Source: Phoronis australis (taxonomy: Eukaryota; Phoronida; Phoronidae). From it: a stretch of 64,000 nucleotides of DNA. Both the position numbers and the translations under genes were made by a program. The first letter of the stretch is position 1. Each line of letters starts with the position of its first letter. Of this stretch, positions 25,213 through 36,074 are shown piece by piece. The notes below the pieces were generated by a model that had not been told where the DNA came from, searched no databases, and was given only the letters and a program-made list of their open reading frames with translations. The stretch spans positions 406,120 through 470,119 of the forward strand of contig NMRA01000256.1 of the NCBI GenBank assembly GCA_002633005.1, read 5' to 3'.

Positions 25213-26725
25213 TGTGCCAAACATACGAATTATTCGAGACCATTTCAACCCAAGTGCGTGAAAAATTTTCACAGTCCATTTTCAGGCCTTCCGACTTTCG
25301 ATGCTTCTTGCAATTTAAACCATCTCATTTACTTCAGCGCACGGGCGGATTTGCAAACAAAGCACACTTCCATTCATTCTCTATGGTCGAGTGAAAAACG
25401 TGTCTTAGATTTTTATTTACCATCAAACATCCGGTTTTAGAAATTACTTAGAAAGTGTTTACTTTCGCTGTTGCCATTTATGTTGTTTGATGGTTAGTCG
25501 AGCATTTTTACAAGTCATTGATGTAACATTGACCGAGAGAGTCTCTGAACACCTATACTCTGATTCAAATGAATATACTTTACAGAAAAATAATTGAGCG
25601 TGTGAAATTTATTATGAAAATTTAACCAAGCCTTCTCTGAAAAACACACCAACTTTTATATTAAATAACCTAAAATGTGATTAAAATTCCACATTTAGCA
25701 CCTAAATCTTAAAAACAAATTACATTAACAATCAACTCATTAAGCCTGACAGTAGATTGTAAAATGTTTTTGTGTAAATGCTTATCGGGTTATAAATAAA
25801 ATTTGCAGAACGCACATGCTGTAAATTGTGATTTTGTGAGTTGGCGGCCATTTTGTCACCAACCTTAATTTTTTCTCCCCTACCAATGACCAAATGTAAG
25901 TTCCAGCTATTTTCAAATGTCTAACTTACTATAGCATATAACTTTTGCCATTTCCAGGGTAAAATATAAAAAGAAATTTTGCAATATGTATCAAATTACC
26001 GTCTCGATCGCCATTTTATCGGCCATATTGGTTTTATTTCACGGAAAATTGGCATCTTTTTGTTGGTATACCTGTTATGAAAAGTATATTATCAATGACA
26101 AGCTTTATTGTCATTATTTCCAGCTGTTACATTAAGAGTAACATGCCAGAAAGCAGTAAACACCGGTATTACTGGTCAATTACTGGCACCAAGGAATGAT
26201 CGAAGATGCCATTTATGCAAAAAACCCCATGTTGCAAGTTTTTCTAGGTTAGGCCTTCTAAAGCACTAGAATGACTAGACTACTATAAAACATAGCACAT
26301 GAAATACCCGAACGCAAGTGTAATCCGAATTGTAAACCGGAAGAGATGGGAGATAAGTAAAGCCGTTAATCGGCGTTTAACTACACTAAACTGCTGGCGC
26401 ATAAGTAATAACTAAACCTCTGGCACGTGATAGACCTATCAACGATTAACTTCCCGTATCCCAAAAGCTCTTCATGACGATCTCTGTTCAACAAACACTA
26501 AGTCAGCCTTCGTAAGAGCGCTGGACTCCTACTAGAAAAACTGTTTGTCTGTGTCTTCAAAAATGCATCGTTAATGTTTGGTGAACAGCGAACACGCATT
26601 CGGTAAAAGAAGTCGGAAGCATTTACATTATTAAAATGCTAGACTGACTGTCACTTTCGGACGCAAAATGGGTACCAGCAAGAGGACCAGCAACTAACAG
26701 ACGGGCAATCACCTGGTCTGGTCCT
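25213..26725. other. Spacer, nothing recognised
   Basis: AT-rich sequence with related ggccattttgtcacc and gccattttatcggcc phrases (about 25846 and 26010). No gene or long repeat was identified. Confidence 0.45.
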
Positions 26726-26729
26726 CTCT

Positions 26730-27122
26730 TAGTGAACAATGACATTTGTGACCACCGGCAGATGCCTCTGGATGATACCGGAAGTATACACGGATTATAG
26801 ACATCGACTAGAGTAAACTGCTCAGAACTCTTTCTTAAGGTCCTCTTCATAAATAAATAGGTCTACTAACTATTCATTTCACCGTAGCTTATTGACTAGA
26901 CTTGAGAATGAATTAGGAGCCTACACAATGCAATATATGCGACTGTAACTAGAGTGCATAAAACAGTAATGTCGAACGTGCTATTAAAATCCTCTGATAA
27001 CGTTAACAAAATACCTAAAAAAGGAATTCTGAGAAGATTACTCTAGTCGATCACCTGAATCCATATATAATTCCGGTATCCTCCCACTAGAGGCATCTTG
27101 TGGTCACAGATGTCACTAAACA
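26730..27122. repeat. Diverged inverted repeat, about 100-bp arms
   Basis: 26730-26834 and 27021-27122 are inverted copies with substitutions and small indels. Shared blocks include tctagtcgat, ttccggtatc, agaggcatct and tggtcaca. About 186 bp lie between. It is probably an old MITE or an inverted duplication. No coding content. Confidence 0.6.
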
Positions 27123-28895
27123 AGATTGGCACGCTGTGACTTGAAACCAGTTTCAAAACCTTCAGAACGGACATCGATCATCCTATTTATGAGCTGCTGA
27201 AGAACACCGGGCTTCCAAAATATAGGCTTACACGTATTTGTAATTTATGCATTCCGTCTCTCGTAATAAATTTAGCACCATTGTAAAGAAATTAAGGTTT
27301 ATATATGAAATCATATTTAGCTAGAATGAAGTTCGATTATATTTTCGCTTATTTAGCAAACAGGAATTCAGAATTTGAACGGTGTGAAATACGAGATTTC
27401 GAGAATTACATTTATCAGCGAAGAAAACTTGCAATACTGTGGGTATTGTAAAGTTGTTAAAAACAAACGTTAGGATTATTCCAATTACAAAAATCACGAT
27501 TTCAGGTGATTGATAAATTTCATATTTTTAACGACTAGTACCTACTTCAATCATCATTGGCCCATAAGATGACCCTTTTCAAGAAATGATCAGATAACTC
27601 TCATAGCCTTTTGGTTCGTGAATTTTCTAAAGATCATCATCCCACGCTGAAACGTCCATGGGGGCTTTTTACAAAGCACCCAAATTTCAGAGTTGAGCAA
27701 TCCTCGGGCCCCTCCACAGAATGGATGAAAACAATCTTGGTGAACGACTGGGAACCGCTGATATCCAACATATTGTTCTAAGTACGAATGTTGTCGTTTT
27801 GAGTGTTTGTTAGATTTCCCTTAAGGAAGTCGGGTTTCCTTGCAGATTTATCGATTGACACGTTGTTTGTTCATTAATTGCTTCTTGAGTATGAAACACG
27901 AGACTGTTCATCGTTGAGCTTTCTGCACAGGTAAATTGATTTAGAATAGGATTTCTTTTGAGGTAGTCAATATCCGACAATATATGTGTCACGTTTTTAA
28001 CATAAAAAATCAATTTAGAAGTTACCCCAGTTTTGTATTCCAGAATTCCAAGCGATTGTGTGAATTCAACTTTGCAAACCAGTACATTTCAAAACACTGA
28101 GAAGAATCGAAAACTATACGGCGTGTATGTACCACAAAGGGAACTGCAGGTGAAATAATATTTCACATCGGCTATACGAACATAGAATTGGGTAACTGTT
28201 TTAATGACCGTGCATTTTTCATAATTGCAACAAGTATGGTGGACAATTCGAAATTCATTTTGCCAAATTTTTCAACAAAATAAAAGTCTTTGTTATAATT
28301 ATTAGAATGTGTTACACTGTGCAGCTGATATCAAACAACGCATAAGTACATGTAACTAGTCTTCAAAAGTCATGCGTGTAACTATTGTGAGTGTAGAAAT
28401 AAAAATATCGGGTACTCGTTGTCTAACGATTCGAAGTTGACGAAAACTTACCGTTTAATTTGTCCTTCTGACGGGATTCAATATTCTTCACACCTTCGAA
28501 CATCAATGCACAGGAATTAAAAATACCCACGAGATCTCTCTGGGTCACTTACACTTTCTTTCACTGTGTACCTTCAGGTACTTTGTCTGGTACCCGAGCT
28601 TCTTTATGTCAATAACTTCAGTTAGGCGACGTTGATCGACAAGACTAGTAATTTGCCAAGCAAATTTTAGAACAATCATTCACATCCGTTGTAATTTCAT
28701 GTTGCAACAAGAAATTAGAAGACATGAGGCTGATTATCACTTACCTGAAACTGTCTAGTTCCGATTTCCCATTTTGCCACTAATTGCACTCGTGATATTT
28801 CCAACAGAGTCCGTGAAATACTGCAGAACTAGGGTTTATTTTAACTCTAGTCTGCATGGACCATACGTCCTTCTCATTGAAACATCGCATATAAA
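27123..28895. other. Spacer, nothing recognised
   Basis: AT-rich, with only short ORFs. No similarity to the other repeats was noticed. Confidence 0.5.
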
Positions 28896-29477
28896 ATGAT
28901 CTGCGTGCACGATCAATCCCAGCTTTCAGTCAACAAAGCAGTGTTATTGGCCTCGTTTTCCAAAGTTGGCGGAGACTTGGCGAGTTATGATCATCCACTA
29001 GATGGGGCTCCAGCTGACATCCGCTGGGATACCGATCCCACAAAAAGAAGCCAAACAAAATGGCGCCAAATTTGCGACATTTCGTGGATCCCTACCAGCA
29101 TCAGCAGCACTGGCATCAGCACCACTCAATTTCTCCCCAAGGTGGAGACCAATTTTAGTTTCCCTTCCCCAGTCCACACAGCCGTTTCATACCAACCTGC
29201 CCCCTACCCCCTTCGTCGACATCAATTATACCTCGATGCCAGTTGTGATTTCGCTCCTCCATTTGGTCCATGGGAAAGTAAAGAGCATTACTGTGCGGGG
29301 AGAGTGGGGGGAGGGGTGGAAAGAAATTCGACATCGGTAACAACGTCACATTTATCCCTATCGCCACCTCTTCAGTTCCTTGGCCGTCAACAACTTCATA
29401 CCACCCTCGCTTTAGGCGTACGGACTTTGGAACTTGGGGATAAAAAAGTTGAGAACTCGTGCTTAAATGAAATTTGA
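28896..29477 (+). CDS. Unidentified 193-codon ORF (doubtful)
   Basis: This is the longest ORF outside the THAP and ENPP genes. Two other long ORFs overlap it (29002-29340 plus; 29155-29538 minus), so the GC-richer segment simply lacks stops in several frames. The predicted protein has no signal peptide, transmembrane segment or familiar motif, and its composition (Ser, Thr, Pro rich) is typical of chance translation. Unspliced coding sequence of this length is not excluded but is not favoured. Confidence 0.12.
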   Translation: MICVHDQSQLSVNKAVLLASFSKVGGDLASYDHPLDGAPADIRWDTDPTKRSQTKWRQICDISWIPTSISSTGISTTQFLPKVETNFSFPSPVHTAVSYQPAPYPLRRHQLYLDASCDFAPPFGPWESKEHYCAGRVGGGVERNSTSVTTSHLSLSPPLQFLGRQQLHTTLALGVRTLELGDKKVENSCLNEI

Positions 29478-29519
29478 AACCTGGGGAAGTTACAAGGTTA
29501 CGTTTTAAGGGCACTAGAT

Positions 29520-29669
29520 ACACCGTAAAATGTAACAATTGTTACATTTTATGTAATTGTTGCAATTTAAGTCGAATACACAGTGCGAAATGCAACATTG
29601 TTACATTTTACGAAAGCGACGTCATATTTCATGAGTTTGCATGGTACTTGTCACAAGGAAGAAGAAGAA

Positions 29670-29711
<42 letters not shown>

Positions 29712-30036
29712 AATGGTTAGCTAAATTCATGCTCTGTCATCCCGGAAGGTATTCTTATGGAAGAGGTATACGAAAAGTGCTGTCCAAAGTTTGTTTTTAC
29801 ACAGCAAAAATGCTGTCCAAAATGGTGCCATTTTCTACAAANTCTGTTGGTGGTAAGGATTACTTCCTCTGATGTAAATGACGAATATTTTGTTGTAGAT
29901 TTGTTTTTGCCGTTTGATTTTCCATTTACTTTAATCCAGTTGTCTTTTTTGAGGTCAACTTTATCTTGAACACCTGCTGTGATAGGTTTTTCTATTTTAC
30001 GAAATTGTTACATTTACGGCGTATCAGGGCATGACG
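29520..30036. mobile_element. MITE family H with GATACRCCGTAAA termini
   Basis: The left end reads gatacaccgtaaaatgtaac. The right end, read inward, is gatacgccgtaaatgtaaca. Inside the left end is the palindrome aaaatgtaacaattgttacatttt. The same terminal block recurs at 34688-34745 and 37530-37700. Flanks share ggca on both sides (possible target duplication). The assembly N at 29842 lies inside it. No transposase is present. Confidence 0.6.
29657..29712. repeat. (GAA)n(GAT)n microsatellite
   Basis: Short GAA run followed by about 12 GAT/ATG triplets, lying inside the family-H element. Confidence 0.85.
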
Positions 30037-31528
30037 TTGACCTACCTTTGAGAGGACATCTGTCATGCACTTCATACTATTAGGGTGCCTAAAAATGTAC
30101 TGTCAAAGTGTTTCGTCGGCTGCGAAATCCGGAGAAATACGGGGAGAAAGAACAACACCTCGGAATAAGTAGTAATTGAAGTTGGACATTTCAGTTATCG
30201 TCTATTTCTGAGAGTGAAAATGAGGTCTTAGCTCAAGATTCACTCTATCAACGTTCAGTTTGGGGAAAGTTCACTTTATCAGGGAAATGCTTTGAAAGAG
30301 TGCACTTTTAAAAGGTGCGGTCCCTGGGTCCGTGGTGCAATAACTAAGGGTCTGTTTCAAAACCCCTTGTTGAAATGGGTACCGAGTATCTAGTTGTTGC
30401 CTTCGGGAAGCAGGAAAGGGTGTTGTATTGAACCGACCAAATTTCGTCAACCTGTATACACCGATGGCAAACATCAGTTACTTAGGCAGCTATTTAAGAC
30501 TGGCAAATATCACCTAGAACATTTTACAGCACAGGGTAGGATGATAGCGATTTTGTCGAATATTAGTCTTCATCAAAGTTAATTGAAGCATCATCAATTT
30601 CTTACGAGAGTAAACATTTTTTCTTTCATTCAGTCATTTTTTCTAGATGCGATGTACAAAATGAGAAATCTTGCAGGTTAACACAAGGAAATGATTTTGA
30701 CATGGCAAATTAACACAATACAAAAACTAAAGGCACACACAAATCACATTTTGGGTTAGCTTCCTGTTGTTGTGATGCAAGACTTTCAAATCCGTAATTC
30801 ACCGTATGGGATTTTTAAATAATTCCTGAAGGGATGGGCACAGATTCACTAGTTGACTGGCAATCGGGAGAGCATTGACGGGAGGCGGATCACCCAGCCT
30901 TCTCCAAGAAATTTTCAGAATTTATTTGTGGTAACGTGAGCTCTGGTTCATTTCAGTTGTGGCCTGTTCGGTGAATCATCGTGAGTTAAACTTGTCGTAC
31001 TTCAAAAATCCCAGTGCTCTGTTTACCATTGCCAACACACGCACTAGTGCACGTCAATCCGTAAGTCATGCACAGTGTACACGATCATGAAAACGTACTC
31101 CTGACAGTCTGATCGACACAGCGAGTTCGTACTAACAATTTCCTGTTAAAAATGTTTTCCTAGTAACAATCTTCAAAAGAAATACTATTCCTGGAAGTCT
31201 TTGGGAAAAAGTAGCCATCTCTTTATAGTTATAAGATACAAAAGATGTTTTGATATCGTATGTCTACAGAATACTTGGGCAAGTGAGGAAGCCAAATTTG
31301 ATCTCAAAGGTTATAAACGTTTTGCCGAATAAAGTCAAACGATATCAGAAAGTCAGGTAGTGTACTACCGGTAATGTTTGTAAAACAGGAGTCTGTTTCA
31401 TGTGCACTCCTACTTCATAATTACTGAGTCATTTAGTTATCAGCACGTCACAACCCAAAAATAAGTCATACAAATTATTTCAGTAACTAGAAGTTATAGG
31501 TATATTCTCAGAGACTTCGTATTTTTGC
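30037..31528. other. Spacer, nothing recognised
   Basis: About 1.5 kb between the family-H element and the THAP-bearing transposon. It has only short unlinked ORFs (30271-30474 minus, 30394-30582 plus). Confidence 0.5.
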
Positions 31529-31532
31529 TTAA

Positions 31533-31689
31533 AGGCGAAGGCAACCTTTTTCCATGTCATTTTGAGCTAAAATAAGGTTGGTTGGTTATCCTAGACATAT
31601 TTTCCACTTAATTACAGCTTTTCATAATTTTATTAATTACTCGTCCGCTACTCCGGAAGTGACGTTTTAGGAGGCAAGCATTTCGCGCC
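31533..31689 (+). repeat. Left terminal inverted repeat of THAP transposon
   Basis: It runs from aggcgaaggcaacc to the gcatttcgcgcc block. It pairs with 33069-33225 over its full length, with a few mismatches (for example gcatttcgcgcc against gcgtttcccgcc). Confidence 0.85.
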
Positions 31690-31797
31690 AATTTCTGTTC
31701 ATATAGTCTGACTGTGAGAGCTGCCGAGTCAGTCATTGTTCTACCTCGGTTGTGTTAAGTTCTGTCGTCGTTTGCTTTCATTTACTAGTTAGTCAAC

Positions 31798-32805
31798 ATG
31801 CCACACTGTTGCTGCGTACCAGGATGTACTAATTATCGGCTCACGCGCGCTTTGGGAGTACCTTTGCATCGCTTTCCGATGGATGACACACTTCGCCGTA
31901 CTTGGCTCGTTCGTGTGAAGAACGCAGCGTTACCGGTCCACGCAACGTACAAAGCAGTGGAAAATTACCGTGTGTGTGGCAAGCACTTTCTGCCTCCCGA
32001 TTACGAAAGGGATTTGTACGCTGAACTGATGAAGGTCCCTGCGAAAAAACGTCTGAAGAAGGATGCCATTCCGTCTGTGTTGATTCCTGGCAGTGCCCCG
32101 TCGCCACCCCCGGGAAGTGCGTTTTTGATGCGAGAAGCCTCGCGAGCTGTGGCCAGTACAGTGACTGGAGCCAGTGGAGGCACTTCATCTACTGTCACCC
32201 GTGCCTCCGAACGTACCCCAGAACGTGCAATTCCTGGAACCAGTAGTGATTCGCCCTGTGCTGTTTTCTCCAGCCCAGAGCCTCTAAGCAGCCCTGCAGC
32301 GATATTGAGTAGTGGGAGTGATTACAGGCCCAGTTCGACACCCAGTGAAGAGGACAGTTCGTCGTCCAGTGAACAGATCGGTGAGCCAAACTTTGATAAG
32401 TTTATTGTGGACTTGTCTAAAGTGTTGGAGCTATTTAGAAGGTGCCAGGTGTGTGGCGAGGGAGTCACACGACACGATGTAAGCAGTTTGGGTGCTCAGG
32501 TCACCATCCAGTGGGAGTGTGTCGCGGGACACTCTGGCAAGTGGGACAGTTGTTCCTCTGTCCGTGGTATGCCGGAGGTCCACTTAACCATGTCCAGTAG
32601 TGGCTTGGCCTCGTCGAACTCTGAACAGCACAAGCATTCCATTGAGGTAGGCATAACAACGCACACAGTGCATTTGCACCAAGATGTGTCACCACGTCTG
32701 TCCTCAGTAGCCGCCTCGTTTCTCTCAACAGCTGCCTGTGCCTGTGCGTACTCTGCCTCGTTATACTCGGGCTCAAACATGTACCCACCCACTGAATGTC
32801 CGTGA
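31798..32805 (+). CDS. THAP-domain protein, truncated Kolobok-type transposase
   Basis: 335-codon intact ORF. Residues 1-95 form a THAP DNA-binding zinc finger (C2CH): CCCVPGC near the N-terminus, a W in RTWLVRV, CGKHF at about residues 60-64, and the closing AIPSV motif. Residues 100-195 are a low-complexity Ser/Thr/Pro linker. Residues about 200-262 carry CQVCGE...WECVAGHSGKWDSC, a second Cys/His cluster of the type following THAP in related transposases. After about residue 262 the sequence is the antisense of a different ORF, so the C-terminal 70 residues and the stop at 32803-32805 are not ancestral. No catalytic core remains. It could still bind DNA, and a repressor role is conceivable but unproven. 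Start chosen at the first ATG, directly before the THAP signature. Confidence 0.75.
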   Translation: MPHCCCVPGCTNYRLTRALGVPLHRFPMDDTLRRTWLVRVKNAALPVHATYKAVENYRVCGKHFLPPDYERDLYAELMKVPAKKRLKKDAIPSVLIPGSAPSPPPGSAFLMREASRAVASTVTGASGGTSSTVTRASERTPERAIPGTSSDSPCAVFSSPEPLSSPAAILSSGSDYRPSSTPSEEDSSSSSEQIGEPNFDKFIVDLSKVLELFRRCQVCGEGVTRHDVSSLGAQVTIQWECVAGHSGKWDSCSSVRGMPEVHLTMSSSGLASSNSEQHKHSIEVGITTHTVHLHQDVSPRLSSVAASFLSTAACACAYSASLYSGSNMYPPTECP

Positions 32806-32909
32806 AAAAATTCCTCGTCACCACTGCTGTGAACAAGGTCTCCGTCACTCACACTACTGTCACTGTGATACGGGTCACCGACTCCAGCCATTTTCAGCTT
32901 ACAACACAC
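32590..32909 (-). pseudogene. Truncated second ORF with P2X7 ballast-like Cys motif
   Basis: The minus-strand ORF runs 32909-32496, but only about 32909-32590 looks original. Start may be the first Met or the internal MAGVGDPY at 32891. The N-terminal half is acidic (DSSVSDGD, SSGDEEFF), then EPEYNEAEYA, then WCKCTVCVVMPTSMECLCC followed by SEFDEAKP. The WCxCxxC-x2-MPT-x2-EC-x-CC pattern is that of the zinc-binding ballast region at the C-terminus of P2X7 receptors, also found in uncharacterised invertebrate and transposon-linked proteins. It ends by running into the THAP ORF; its own C-terminus is lost. Function unknown, possibly an accessory transposition protein. Confidence 0.6.
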
Positions 32910-33068
32910 TAAACAATCCCTAAATCCAACGTAGTTGAGTTCTCTACTAACCTATCTTGCCGCAGAATACTCGCCGATGGAAAGTGGTGGCGACAATTGT
33001 TGAAAAACAGCACAAAACAAAAGTAGAATAGAACAGATTCGCACGGTAAAGTCAACGCAAAACCAAGT

Positions 33069-33225
33069 GGCGGGAAACGCTTGCCTCCTAAAACGTCACT
33101 TCCGGAGTAGCGGACGAGTAATTTATAAAATTACGAAAAGCTGTAATTAAGAGGAAAATATGTCTAGGATAACCAACCAACCTTATTTTAGCTCAAAATG
33201 ACATGGAAAAAGGTTACCTTCGCCT
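33069..33225 (-). repeat. Right terminal inverted repeat of THAP transposon
   Basis: Inverted partner of 31533-31689, ending in ggttaccttcgcct immediately before TTAA. Confidence 0.85.
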
Positions 33226-33229
33226 TTAA

Positions 33230-34467
33230 GTGAGATTTGTTAATTGTCATAAATAGTTGTGTGTCCAAAGTTTTGACTAAAGTCTGTTTCATGAAGCAAA
33301 CACCAGGATATGACGTTTTCTCAAATGAACTGGAATGTGTTACAAAACGACTGGTTAATAACACCGAGTACGTAATTTTTTGATATTACATGGACGAATC
33401 ACAAAGTAGTGCAAAGTAGAAATCCTTACGCCTTACATTTTATCGTCTGCAAAACACTTTTAAGTGTTTAAAAACAAACAACTGCCAGAATTCCGTGAAG
33501 GTGACAAAATTATGATTGACAAATCGGATTTCGAACTGCAAGTACTCCCAATCGGAAGAACATGCAAACAACTTCTAAGCGGATCCATCTTCGGCGGCGA
33601 ATTCCATGTCCACGTTCATTCAAACCGAGACGAACCCAAACTCAAAAACCAGGCGGTGAGACTGATTAGCTGTGCTGACTCAAGGTCAGTTCAGTGCTCA
33701 CGCGCGGGAAAGCAGTGCTGACGGTTATTTATAAACATATGTTAAGTTTTAAAGTTACAACGTCAAAGAGTATTTATTAGGTTCCATCTTTAACGATTGT
33801 TCCAAAAGCTAAATGCAATTTACAATTGTTAAGTTTAAAATAAAATTATTAACAAAAAGTAAAAGGGTTTACTTTGCATTGCGCAAGCGTGTTTTTCAAA
33901 AGTTGCGACAAGTGGTTGAAAGTTTTAGACACGTCGAATTTTTCGGCAAAACAATCGTTTTTACGGTTCATGTAAGAAAACAAATCCTACACTTGTCTCA
34001 GGTTTATGACATGGGCAGTCAGACATACCACTCTACGGACTCACCTAAGCCAACTGTACGGACAAGTCACGAGTAGATTTTTGAAAACTGTACGAACTCG
34101 TCAGTGAGCTGGTTAAGAATTAGTCAAATTTTAACCAGAATAGACCGTTTAACTTTATAATTACCAATAGTTCTCGAGGAGTATAGTCGGAAAGGTTACT
34201 TAAAAAGATTGGATCCGATGTATTTGCAAATGGTGAATTAAAGTGAGAACACAGATAAGAAGTATCAGGCCATTGCCATTAACCATTTTGGACAGAGTGA
34301 AATCGATGTAAAAACATTTTACAAATTTTCCCATCAACCAACTCCAAGTGCTGTTATTTCTGTGTTGGCACAGATCACTTTACTGAAGCAATTGGCCACG
34401 GCATCACAGATCACGGTGTCTAACCTTGCATGGTTTGGAATGTTTCAGAGTAAAAATATGGGTGCAT
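33230..34467. other. Spacer, no gene recognised
   Basis: Contains two ORFs (33464-33721 and 33813-34076, both plus, 85 and 87 codons). A further stop-free plus-strand stretch of about 95 codons, without an early ATG, runs at 34245-34530 and reads into the MITE. None shows a recognisable domain or good splice sites at both ends. Confidence 0.4.
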
Positions 34468-34682
34468 TCCATGCGCACACCCAAACTAAAAAATGGGGGC
34501 TCGAATGTTTGAGAATATGGACCTTTTACTAAGATTCAAGGGGTACGTCCAAGGTTATGAATTGTGCATTCACAATTTTGGTAGTTCCTGCCTTTTTAGT
34601 GGACTTTTGTCCCGGTTTCAACTTTATTCAAAGGCGGACTTTTTTGCCCATTTCGCCTTCTTCTTCTGGGTGCGCATTGATA
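34468..34682. mobile_element. MITE family C (GCGCACCCA / TGGGTGCGC ends)
   Basis: The left end is atgcgcacacccaaact and the right end ctgggtgcgcatt; these are inverted copies. Interior blocks gggggctcgaat, atggacctttt, gaattgtgcat and ggcggacttttttgcccatt align in order with 60790-61000. Length is about 215 bp. It abuts a family-H end on the right. Confidence 0.6.
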
Positions 34683-34745
34683 CGCCGTAAAATGTAAAAA
34701 TTTCGTGAAATGTATCAATGTTACATTTTAGGAAACCAACGTCAT
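34683..34745. repeat. Family H terminal fragment
   Basis: The gatacgccgtaaaatgtaaa block is followed by atttcgtgaaatgta and aatgttacattttagg. These are diverged copies of the termini seen at 29520 and 37690. Confidence 0.55.
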
Positions 34746-36074
34746 ATCACAAAGTAAATGATCAAAATCACGAATAAGTGGTATCTGACACGGCCGGGGG
34801 TACTCAAGTATGTTTGGACGAGTGGTGCCGCCGAAAATTTGGATACTTATCCATTTACAGAGTGGGCTAGGGCAAAAAGTGACCCATTTACAGAGTAATT
34901 TTTGCACAGTTCATTTTCGCAAATTCAGAAAAGACACCCTTTTAGATAGTATTTTGTCGGAAATGACAACATTTTTTTTCTGTGAAAAAACACCTTTTTA
35001 GCGGCACTTTTTGCATACTTTTTGAATAGGAATACCCTCTCGGCTGACACGGCATGAATTTGGGAAACCATTATCATTACTATTACTATTATTTTCATTA
35101 TCATTATCATTATTATTGAGTATATTTAACGAGAACACAGTGCAATATACACAGTACATGCTTAGCTCAGTGCTAATACATCATGGTCCTCCAAAACTTT
35201 AAATTCGCCTCATTTATGGCTCAATGTTTTCATCGAGATTCCCATAATGGACAGCGAGTGGTGTTTCAAAAGGATTTTTAAGGTGTTCGTACGTCTTGAC
35301 AGCTGGGGATGCAGAGTTGATCTACTTTTTGGGAACGAGGAGGTTGAGATTTAAAGACTTGTTTAGACGTGCGCCAACTTCAAAAATTGATCGTTTCTGA
35401 CTTGTGGGCAAGCACGTTATTGTTTGTTAAATAACTATAACTGTATATCATTGAATCTGTAATCTGGTTCTTGGGCCTCACACTCTGACGTCAAGGATAG
35501 CGTCTAAAGGGTCGGTGTAGGAGACTATGTCCTTCTGTAGCTTGCCAAGAAAGACTGAATTCAGACTAATCTTTTACTTGCGACTAATATCTGAACGTGA
35601 GGAAACTCAATGTGTTATCATTTTTGTCTGTTGTTGAAAACATTCCTTTCAATTTCAAAGAACTGTTGCTCGTTCCAAGATGAATAGTTCTGGGATTGCA
35701 ACACGGAAAACAGCATCACATGACCGTATTGCACTTGAATTATTCAACGCGTATGGGATAATGAACATTTCCATTGTTAGACGTCCGATTTTTGGTGCGT
35801 AAGGCAACGAAGAACCTCGCTTGTGGAACTCTTTTTGACTAATTTGGCAGAATCCCTTCGTGCGCACAAAACTGGTTAAAAATACGACACTGTTAGACAG
35901 TTAACTAGCTTGAACTGATATAAGCGAGTCTGTATCAAGCTAGAGCAGTCAAAGGTCCTCACTTGTGTTTTAATCAATGTACAGAAATCAAGATGACTTC
36001 AAAGTGCACCATAGATTGAAGGCCTCAAATTTACACAACGAGACAGAAGAAATTTTGGTAAATTGAACTTCTTT
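34746..36074. other. Spacer with an ATT/ATC microsatellite
   Basis: A degenerate ATT/ATC simple repeat lies at 35070-35119. A copy of the terminal block ttcaacgcgtatgggataa is at 35742-35760 (see 8945-9531). No gene was recognised. Confidence 0.5.

Larger units (their letters stand above)
31529..33229. mobile_element. Kolobok-type DNA transposon with TTAA target duplication
   Basis: TTAA occurs at 31529-31532 and 33226-33229, immediately outside 157-bp terminal inverted repeats (31533-31689 and 33069-33225). The repeats begin AGGCGAAGGCAACC and AGGCGAAGGTAACC and differ at only a handful of positions. The element is 1693 bp. It contains a plus-strand THAP ORF and a truncated minus-strand ORF entering from the other side. 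A TTAA target plus a THAP-bearing protein is the combination known for the Kolobok superfamily; assignment rests on that, not on a catalytic domain, which is missing. The well-matched ends suggest fairly recent movement. Confidence 0.8.

Noticed and set aside
31841-32389. Minus-strand ORFs opposite the THAP domain
   Set aside because: They are antisense shadows of the THAP reading frame and show no features of their own.
34245-34530. Stop-free stretch of about 95 codons without ATG
   Set aside because: It reads straight into a family-C MITE and has no recognisable domain or clear splice sites.
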